From NCBI GenBank assembly GCA_002270565.1, contig NQMI01000069.1, positions 1-64,000 of the forward strand: a stretch of DNA of 64,000 bases, given 5' to 3'. A program made the translations under genes and the position numbers. How positions within the stretch are numbered: position 1 is the stretch's first letter; the number at the start of each line of letters is the position of its first letter. Positions 56,492 through 64,000 of the stretch are shown one piece after another. This stretch comes from Stenocarpella maydis. Its lineage: Eukaryota; Ascomycota; Sordariomycetes; Diaporthales; Diaporthaceae. Under the pieces are notes generated by a model. That model saw only the letters and a program-made list of their open reading frames with translations, was not told the DNA's origin and ran no database searches.

Positions 56492-57543
56492 TGGAGAGGA
56501 AAAAGTGGATTGTTAGCTTTGCTTGCGGCGGGCCTGAATAGACTCAATTTACGTTATGCAGTGTAAACGCCTAACTGTTACATATGTATCACGCCCGTAC
56601 ATTTCCCTGAAACCAATCAAAGGATTTTAGTCTCCCGCACCTTGATTTTTCAGACTCTTAGCTAGTACTCACCAAATAAATACATGTTTATAACGTAGTA
56701 TTATACCTTATTTCTGTTATATTAGCAAGTCTTGATTTTATAACTGTAGGCATGTAACGGGAATCCTTGTATACTGTTGCATTAATCATACAGGTCCCGC
56801 TTGCCAATACCTCTAGAGTCGCCATGTCATAATAGTTATGGATTCACATTGTATGCCTATGCAACGTAGAGAATAACCCAAACTCCACGAAGAGTCGGAG
56901 ACAGCCTCTCGAGATTTTTTTCTGGCTTTGCTATATTCAGTGTGTATAATCCCTCGTATCGCCAGCCACTGAGTGGTCTACCAAAAGTTTGAAGGAAATG
57001 AAAGTGGGAGCCACCGTGAGCGTCCAGACATGGACAAGCCTGAGTCAGTCCTCGGGTAACACTTCCGAGTCATTCCTCATGGAACACTTGAGGTGGAACT
57101 TCTTCATCAGAGCGGAAGGCTATAGGACATGCCCAAAGAGGTAACTAAATGCTTTATTGCCACGTCGTCTTTCTATTTACTACTTCGGGCAACAGCTTAG
57201 ATGAACATGCGTCCATGGCCCTATCAGGCAGCAGCCTCACAAGTCTTCTCACCAGTTCGCAGACTTTCGAGAGGATTTTGTTGATATTAATCGGGATCCT
57301 CACCTTTAGAGATGTCTGATTTTATGTTCATCGTGCCAGCTCATCCGGTCTAGTCAAGTCTCGCAACATCACCACTCATGTTACATCCTTTATTGCTCCG
57401 ACTGTCTCTCAATCCGACGGCCAAGAAGAACTTCAGAGAAGCTCTTGAACAGCAAACCATTTCGCAGCTGCTCAAAAGACCTGCCCAGGATAGCAGCAGA
57501 CCTTTTTGGGTAACACAACAACAACAACAACAGCAACACCAAG
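56492..57543. other. intergenic region
   Basis: Between ligase and methyltransferase, same strand. No gene. A (CAA)n-rich leader (57519-57540) lies immediately before the methyltransferase ATG. Confidence 0.45.
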
Positions 57544-58588
57544 ATGCTATCCCAACTTCAGGACAATTCCCAGCCTTGGCTAGCCAAGGAAAAGTTGGAC
57601 AAGATACATGCGAGAGAACAAGTTCAGCAGATTCCAAGTGACCCTACCAAGTCCGTCGAATGGTACCAGCCGACAGTTAAGTCATTGCCTGCCGCCACTG
57701 TCGAGGTCTTTGAGAACTATGTCGGCATCAAAGGCGAAGAGGCCATCAAGAAACACATCTACGAAATCAGGGACATGGCCTGGAAAGTGTAAGTTGGCTG
57801 CCATTTATTTCTGAAACACCTCCTTTTCATGCGCCTCGTCCGCTATCCCGAAAACATGCATGGATCCGACTGACACGATGCCCATTGTTGCACACAACTC
57901 CAGTCTTCCGTACCCCTGCATCGGTCTCTTCCGCTTCCTAGACTTCAGCATCCACCTGTCCCCCGACTATCCCACCGTGGTCAAGCGGGTGCAGGACGGC
58001 GCCACGCTGCTGGACCTGGGATGCTGCTTTGGCCAGGACATCCGCAAGCTGGCCTACGACGCGCAGACGTCGCGCAACCTCATCGGCTCGGACCTCGAGG
58101 AGCCCTTCCTCCAGCTGGGGTATGAGCTCTTTTCCGACCGCGGCCGGCTTGAGGCGACCTTCGTCCCCGGCAACGTCTTCGCCGAGGACTTCCTGCAGCA
58201 GTACCGCGGCAAGATCGACATCATCTACCTGGGAAGCTTCCTGCACCTCTTCAACGAGGGGCAGCAGAAGAAGGTGGCCAGGCAGCTGCGCCTGCTCCTC
58301 CGCCCGCAGGCCGGGTCCATGGTCTTCGGCCGCAACCTCGGCGCCGACAAGGGCGGAGAGTTCCGCATGGAGTCCCTTGGCTGGGACCTGTACCGGCACG
58401 ACCCAAAGACCATTCAGGACCTTTTCCAGGACGCTTACAACGAGGCGGGCGGCCCCGGGGGCGAAAAGATCCAGTGGAAGGTCACGAGCTCTCTGAGCCG
58501 TTACGCTTCCGCTGCCTGGGATGACAGCAGGCGCGGTTGGCAGGGCGATGAGACGAAGCAGATGATGTTTACCGCAATCAGGCTGTAG
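57544..58588 (+). CDS. AusD-like SAM-dependent methyltransferase
   Basis: Two exons, 57544..57788 and 57904..58588, for 309 residues. The splice (GTAAGT...CTCCAG) joins RDMAWKV to LPYPCIGLFRFLDF. Motif I is LLDLGCCFGQD (residues ~117-127), followed by NLIGSDLEE (motif II acid), DIIYLGSFLHLF and LLRPQAGSMVFGR. The PYPCIG.FRFLD block and GCCFGQD are characteristic of the fungal methyltransferases of meroterpenoid clusters such as AusD, which methylate carboxyl or hydroxyl groups. Exon 2 is markedly GC-rich. No polyketide synthase is in the window, so the substrate is unknown. Confidence 0.88.
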
Positions 58589-59126
58589 GTATGTGAATAG
58601 TTAAGCGAGGCCACAGGAATCTGCAGTCAGGGCATGGAAAGTGAGACATGAGAACTTCATTACATTTTCGCCTATCCGACTTTATTTTCGATTTATTTAG
58701 GGGATGGGGGAGAGTCCCAGGCATTTTCGGTAGGAATCAATCTGTTGCCTCATCGATCTATATCAACCAGAGAATTCCATTACATCACGCCGCGCCAATA
58801 AAGTAATTATAAGGGAACCGTTAATAATTGCAAGACCTCCAAGGTGCAACGGTTGTACATCTGCGTTGTGGGAAGTTTTCTCGCGCATGATTTCCTCTGT
58901 AAGAGGCGGGGGCATGATGATATCCACCGGGCAGAAGCCTGCAGGGGACCTTTGTTGACTCAGCGTACGTCTCAGTGTACCACAACTAGACCATTAGCTT
59001 AGACTTCTCATACCTGTATTGTTCAATAAGCAGTCAAGTCCTGGGCGAATTACATCCGTCCTCATGCAGCACCATTACATTCAGGTACAGCACGCTGAAT
59101 GCTGTCTTCCCAACACCACGACAGGT
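58589..59126. other. convergent intergenic region
   Basis: 3' flanks of the methyltransferase and the regulator. No gene. Confidence 0.5.
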
Positions 59127-60486
59127 TTATGACGACGCGCGCCCTTCAGCCTGGCATTCAGATGTGTTCCGGGACAACAAGTCTGACACGTTTAGGCCGC
59201 TGCCGTCCATATTCACCGCCTCGTCGATATGTCGAACGACACAAGCCAGTATGCTCTTGAAATGGCCAATATTGGCCTCCAGGTACGCGATGTTGGCCTT
59301 GGCCAGGTTGCACGGCTCTGCAAGCTCATTGATCATGCACTGCGCCCTGTTGCTGATGGACGTCACCACCGCCGCGGCCCGCTGGACCAGGTCCATGGCC
59401 AACATGGCACGCACGCCCGTGTTATCCAGCGCGACCTCGTAGTCACCGAAACAGATCTTGACAGCGGTATCGCCGCCCTGGCCTTGGAGGAACCCCGACT
59501 TTGCGATGAGGTCAAAGCACGGCCGCGTCTCCTGCAGGACCGACATGATGAGCAGCAGGTCCGAGCACCTGGACTCCTCTGTCTTGCAGTCCACGACGTC
59601 CTGGCAGTACCTGGCCACCTCGCCCGTTACTTTGAGGATCTCGTCAGGCCTCTTGTCCTGCATGGCGCGTGCGACCTTGGACACCCAGATCATGAGATTC
59701 GGCCGACAGGGACAAGGTGCGGCGTCCTGGCAGAGGCCTTGCAGGCCTGTCTGCTGCCCCAGAGCTGTCGGGGACGTGGTCGCGGACTCTGTCCCTGGGC
59801 GGCCGCCGCCGATCGCATCCGCAAAGAGGTGGCCGTAGCTGTCGTGGAGATAGGCCGAATGCTGGGTCATTGTGTCACCCACGTACGGCGTCAGGTCTGA
59901 GTCGAGTGGAGCAGGCTGGGGCTGTGGGTAAGCTACAGGATCTATCTGTTGGACAGTGGGTGTCCAGGCTCAAGAGGGCCGAACTCACGGCCGAAGGAAG
60001 CGTGTCACCCCAGCCGAGTGGCATGACAGAGGCCATGCTTGTGTCTGGCTCATAGACGCCCGGGACCGGTGCAATTCCCATGTAGTCTGGAGCCGCAGTA
60101 CAAGCGGCCGTGGGGGCCATGTCGACGAGCGGAGGGAGATGTTGAGACGGAACTGGGGCCCGGGACACGTGCGAAGCCCCAGATGTGGGCGGTGAGGACG
60201 ACGGGTCTCTTCCGGCTTGACTTGATGGGCCGAGTTGCAACGCCCCGGGCCTCACGGCGCTGTGTGGATATGTGCACACAAGATGGCGTGCGACACACCG
60301 CTGACAGTCTCGCTGGCCATTGCACCGGACCTTTGCGGCGTGACAGTGCTCACATGCCGTGATGGGCCGGCGCACAAGTGGGGACGGCTTCGGGCCGCTC
60401 CGTGAGTCCGACTTGTGCCAGTTGACAATGAAATGCCGGGGGATCTCGCCGGTACGAGCAGAACGAGTGCCGCGGGCTGGTGGCAT
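59127..60486 (-). CDS. AflR-like Zn(II)2Cys6 transcription factor
   Basis: Two exons, 60486..59989 and 59921..59127, for 430 residues. The intron has donor GTGAGT and acceptor CCACAG and keeps phase 0. The zinc cluster has C45, C48, C55, C61, C64 and C71 (C-x2-C-x6-C-x5-C-x2-C-x6-C), with AKVRCNGQRDCQRC inside. A Ser/Pro-rich linker follows. The C-terminal half resembles the AflR regulatory domain (CSDLLLIMSVLQETRPCFDL; short Cys-rich segment CQDAAPCPC). AflR-type proteins are pathway-specific activators of secondary-metabolite clusters. Its position next to a ligase and a methyltransferase makes it the likely regulator of those two genes. I did not find a confident inverted TCG-type site and list none. 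Confidence 0.9.
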
Positions 60487-61417
60487 GGCAACAATCTAGT
60501 GCGAGGCTCTGGGGCCAGGGTCTGGTCAGGACCAAGAGGGCTGATGAGATGAGTGCCTACGCGCACAGCCAAGAAGGCACTAGTAGTTGGTCCAAGTCAC
60601 ATGAGCACGCCAAGACCCATGCATGGGTTAGGGTCATTAGAGTTAGGATCTGTTATGTAGATACCTACTAAGACAGCTACTATGGTTATACGGGCAAATA
60701 GAATCTCCCTTCCAGGTCTCTCGGAGACCCACACTGTCGATCCCTTCCTATTCCATACTTAAATTAATAGTGCTAAGCTCGTTTAGGCCTCTCTAGGTGG
60801 TGCTTACTTAATTAGGTACTATTTACTACTATCTGTAGCTTCTCCTCATTAGGGATGAGGTACCTAGTTAATATACCCTTTGGTTAGGCTATTTTATATA
60901 TAGTAAGGCGTAGTAACAGCCTTAGAGCAAGACCATTTAGTCTATTTAGTATACTGAGAAGAAAGATTGTTTATATAAAAATATTATATTACATTAAAAT
61001 TAGTACAGATAGAAATATAATAAAATAAAGATATATATAAAATAATAAGGTTTTATTTACATTATCAACTTAATAAAAAGAGTAAAAATATATAATAATA
61101 TATTGAGTATTATGAGCCAACACGATGACACCCCAGGGACCCATCCGCAGGACCAAGGAAAGCAGAATCAGGAGTCACAACGCTACCTATCGGCCACTAG
61201 AAAAAGAGTTGCGATACATAGGGTTAGGGTTAGGGATCCACATACATATGGAATTAGTATTAATTCTATTAAGTAAACACTATTAATGGAATCATTATTA
61301 ATCCTATTAATAACAAATAAAGATGTAATGATTACACTAAACCTTTATAGAGTTCAGTAGGTAACTATAGGTTTATATTAGCAAAAGCAGCATAGAGGTG
61401 ATATTATAATATCCACT
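60487..61417. other. AT-rich intergenic region
   Basis: Promoter of the regulator, then RIP-like AT-rich sequence from 60.75 kb. No gene. It contains the telomere-like run listed separately. Confidence 0.45.
61219..61235 (+). repeat. interstitial telomere-like repeat
   Basis: TAGGGTTAGGGTTAGGG, almost three units of the fungal telomere repeat TTAGGG. A shorter GGGTTAGGG lies at 60625-60633. Confidence 0.8.
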
Positions 61418-61798
61418 TGAAAGGCCAGAGAGAGCGAGAGGACAACTCACCACAACAAAAGGCCCAACGTCTGCTAGGCCCTGATCAAGCAAACTACCCC
61501 AAGAGGAGTTGGAAGGCAAGAAGAGGAGCCCTGACGCGATAGGAGAGATATGAGGGGAATAGAGGGTGCAAAAAGGAGAGGCAGAAAAGAGGGCATAAGA
61601 AATAGTTTCACAAGTATATATGTATATATCTGAAGATATAAATTCATAGGGTAAAAAAGATTGATTCTCTAGGACTAGAATTTCTCAAAAAATGCAAGGA
61701 AGGGCCCCTTTTTATAGTCTGGAGAGGGGGGGGGGGAATGCTAAGGCTAGTTTTCCTCTGGATTCTGAAACATGCTGGTTCCCCTAAACCCCGGAATA
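61418..61798 (-). repeat. 3' LTR of copy 2
   Basis: 381 bp, alignable to the 400-bp LTRs of copy 1 with transitions and several 1-3 base deletions. Begins TGAAAGGCC on the plus strand. Confidence 0.85.
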
Positions 61799-62077
61799 CA
61801 CCCCTCTCCAGATTATTATAAAGAATAAGTAATGGTCCGCCTGAAATAACTAAAATTACTTTCCCCTTCTAATTAGATAAGCTACCTGAATTTAGCTCTA
61901 TTGGACCCTTTATAGCTCTTGATTTCTGGCCCGCTTATCCTTACTCTCATTCTGCTGCAGCATGCTTGGTCTGTAATCCTTCTCCTCTTGCTTAGCTGCC
62001 TTTTTGTGAGCTTAGGATTGATGGCTGTTACTAATTGCCGGCATAGGAACCCAGCAATTTGCTTCCTCAGTCCCTAC

Positions 62078-62485
62078 CTACTTGCTTGCATTCCGGTTGT
62101 ACTCTTGAATCATTATAATCCTTATTGCGGTAGGTAATGGGTGATATGGTGGTGGTATAGCTGGAATAAAGGACAGAGATAATAATGAAGACCTTAAGAT
62201 ACCTGATCGCTTAGGGGTCATCCCACCTATATTTATGTTTCCTCCTAGGGATATATTCCTGATGCTTGCTTCTAATATCTGCCGCGAGAGAAGTTTAATA
62301 GGGTCACCCTGCGGCGTTCTAGCCCTGCTCTGATCAGGCGTTTGTAGAGCAGTTCTTGCTTCACTTGGTATCCCAAGACCATCTTCTCCGTATATCCATG
62401 CCCCATCTGCCTGAGGCAGAGGCTCAGGTGTCTTGGATGGGTCCTTGTAAAGTCCAAGCCTAGATATCATGATTAGATCCTTCAC
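62078..62485 (-). pseudogene. C-terminal fragment of the copy 2 element protein
   Basis: 135 open codons matching the Pro/Ser-rich tail of copy 1 (for example LPQADGAWIYGEDGLGIPSE), with Arg-to-His/Ile-type changes expected from C-to-T mutation. Confidence 0.75.
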
Positions 62486-64000
62486 GGCCGCACCAGGTGT
62501 CTTAAATGTCAGGATAGGTGGCTGGTTTTTTGAGCTATTAGGGGCAACAGGAGTTTTGCTTAACCTGGAAGTCCAGACGTTAGTAGGCCTTAAAAGATCA
62601 GCCTTATTAAATCTTACTATAAGGAAGCCTAGCAGATTTTATCCTAGTTCTAATCCTATACTGGGTATAGTGTAATACTTAGTCTCCCCCTTATTCATCC
62701 CTAAGATGTTAGCTTAAGAGTATATAATATTCTTTCCTGCTATAAGCCTCTTATATTTATTATAGCTAATAACTGGAGTATTCTGGATGCCCCTAATTAG
62801 ATGCCTAAATCTATTAATTTCCGATTGGATAGTAAAACCCTAGATAAGAGCTAAGGCTTTCTTAGCGAGCAAGCTAGGAGGGGCGGATTCAAGCAGCCTG
62901 GTCTTAATCCAATCTCCAAACTCCCAGCCATTCTTTCTATAATTCTCTTGGAAGAAAAAGGCAATATAGGTGGCTATAAGGAGTCCACAGGCAGTTAATC
63001 CCAGCTGCAATATAACCTTCACTTAAATTGCCGTGCATACCTGTTTTGAGAATCCTTTAGGTAGCCTAAGGATAAGGAAGTATATAATGTAGTTCCTTAT
63101 ACAGGGGTACATCCTATCATGAGTTCTCCGATTAGGATGAGTGTTAATTATACTAAGTTATTTGGTATCCTTATTAAAGATGCTTAATACTTAATGGCCT
63201 GGGGTATATATAATTTAGATGATAAACCTCTGGCTGTCCTTTAGTAAGTAGTATCTTTATGGTTTGGGGGGTTCTTTATTAATATTATAGGTTATAGGTA
63301 CCATAAAGACTAGGTTGCTGAAATCAATTAGCTGCTAATTGATAAGCCTTAGAATATGATTAGTGTGCAGGCATGCCTCTTAAGCTAGGAGATCTTCTGT
63401 ATTATAAAGGGTTATGAGGAAGTTGCTATAGTGAGTGCTAAACAGGTTCTTCTGCCCAGGGGGGTCTCTAAACTAAGGATAGGGATTAATGCCCTCAAAA
63501 TATATATCTACTATTCGCTATGCATGATTACTGTGCCCCTATTTTTGGTTCTGAAAGAATGGCGGTTGTATTGAAAGGTCTGATATATTAAAAGCTTGGG
63601 AGAGTGCTAACCCGTTGTTAAGGATTCTGGTTTTAAATGGGTCTTTTATTAGGTCTGTACTAGCTCTGTAATCCTAGTTTCCTTAATTACGGATGTTGCA
63701 TGGGTTGGGAAATCTTAGCTGCTATGTAGGGTTGATATTATCATAATTTGTAATGAAGGGCAATGCTGAAAGTTATGCTTTAAGGCCAACCTGATTAGAA
63801 GGGTCTGGGTACTTAATAGTAGGCATGGGGGCGTTAGGATTGTTTATGGGGCTGACTTAGCCTTTTAGACTATTAATGGCTATAAACTGGATTAATAGGG
63901 ATCCCTTCTTCTTTCCCTTACCTTTCTTTATTATTTGTTGGCTTGAGGAAGACATCTTTCTAATTAGTTGGATTGGGGAAAAGGGTGCTAAGGCAAGGAG

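Larger units (their letters stand above)
61418..64000 (-). mobile_element. LTR element with Ulp1-like protease gene, copy 2, RIP-mutated, runs off the window
   Basis: Colinear with copy 1: 3' LTR at 61418-61798, then the Pro/Ser-rich C-terminus, protease core and, beyond the point where copy 1 has its gap (63153), about 800 bases more coding sequence to an ATG at about 63955 (MSSSSQQIIKKGKGKKKG). Differences from copy 1 are almost all C-to-T or G-to-A and create many stops. The protease His is seen as PGH at 63196-63194, followed by TAA in place of an expected Trp. The catalytic Asp is changed to Asn (GAC to AAC at 63145-63143). The Cys and Gln codons survive (QLGLTACGLL). The 5' LTR lies outside the window. 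Confidence 0.85.

Noticed and set aside
1..64000. CRISPR arrays, bacterial operons, ribosome binding sites
   Set aside because: The sequence is eukaryotic (spliced fungal genes); no array of direct repeats with spacers is present.

Overview
The window looks like nuclear DNA of a filamentous ascomycete (Pezizomycotina, most likely a Sordariomycete). Genes have short introns of about 48-110 nt with GTAAGT-like donors and CTAAC/TTGAC-like branch sites. Gene families are typical of these fungi: SAT4/PTH11-like membrane proteins, UstYa (DUF3328), an AflR-type Zn2Cys6 regulator, an AusD-like methyltransferase, AIM6 and a Mug65-like dysferlin protein. Repeats carry heavy C-to-T/G-to-A decay as expected from repeat-induced point mutation (RIP). 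GC-rich gene islands alternate with AT-rich transposon graveyards.

Left part (0-27 kb), mostly genes. A multipass membrane protein gene on the minus strand has an in-frame TGA. It is followed by an MFS sugar transporter (3 exons), a dysferlin/peroxin-domain gene, a large single-exon PPR-like mitochondrial protein, an AIM6-like phosphodiesterase-fold protein (minus), a small secreted cysteine-rich protein, a GT31 glycosyltransferase, a UstYa-like oxidase and a 5-exon cytochrome P450 (minus). A TA-flanked MITE, a 25-bp tandem repeat and a decayed SAT4 receptor-like gene follow.

Middle (28-53.5 kb), mobile-element rich. There are two related, broken Mutator-like (MULE) elements at 28.6-31.5 kb and 44.1-47.2 kb. 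A tRNA-Lys-like gene has a 79-nt interruption of its anticodon loop. A young LTR element at 33.6-35.8 kb has near-identical 400-bp LTRs, a 4-bp target duplication and a Ulp1/C48-type cysteine protease ORF. A RIP-ruined Ty1/copia element lies at 47.2-53.3 kb. Three intact or nearly intact host genes sit between: a frameshifted J-domain gene, a secreted M20 peptidase and a 6-exon SAT4-family membrane protein. Assembly gaps (N at 35362, NN at 53361-53362) fall in the LTR repeats.

Right part (54-60.5 kb): an AMP-forming acyl-CoA ligase-like gene, an AusD-like SAM methyltransferase and an AflR-like Zn2Cys6 regulator lie side by side without a PKS/NRPS/terpene core enzyme. They could be a small or broken secondary-metabolite cluster. 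The end (60.6-64 kb) is AT-rich, carries a short interstitial telomere-like run, and holds a second, RIP-mutated copy of the Ulp1-bearing LTR element that runs off the window.

The most unusual object is the LTR-flanked element whose only visible gene encodes a Ulp1-like protease with the spacing His-x16-Asp-x45-Gln-x5-Cys, reconstructed by reading its two copies together.
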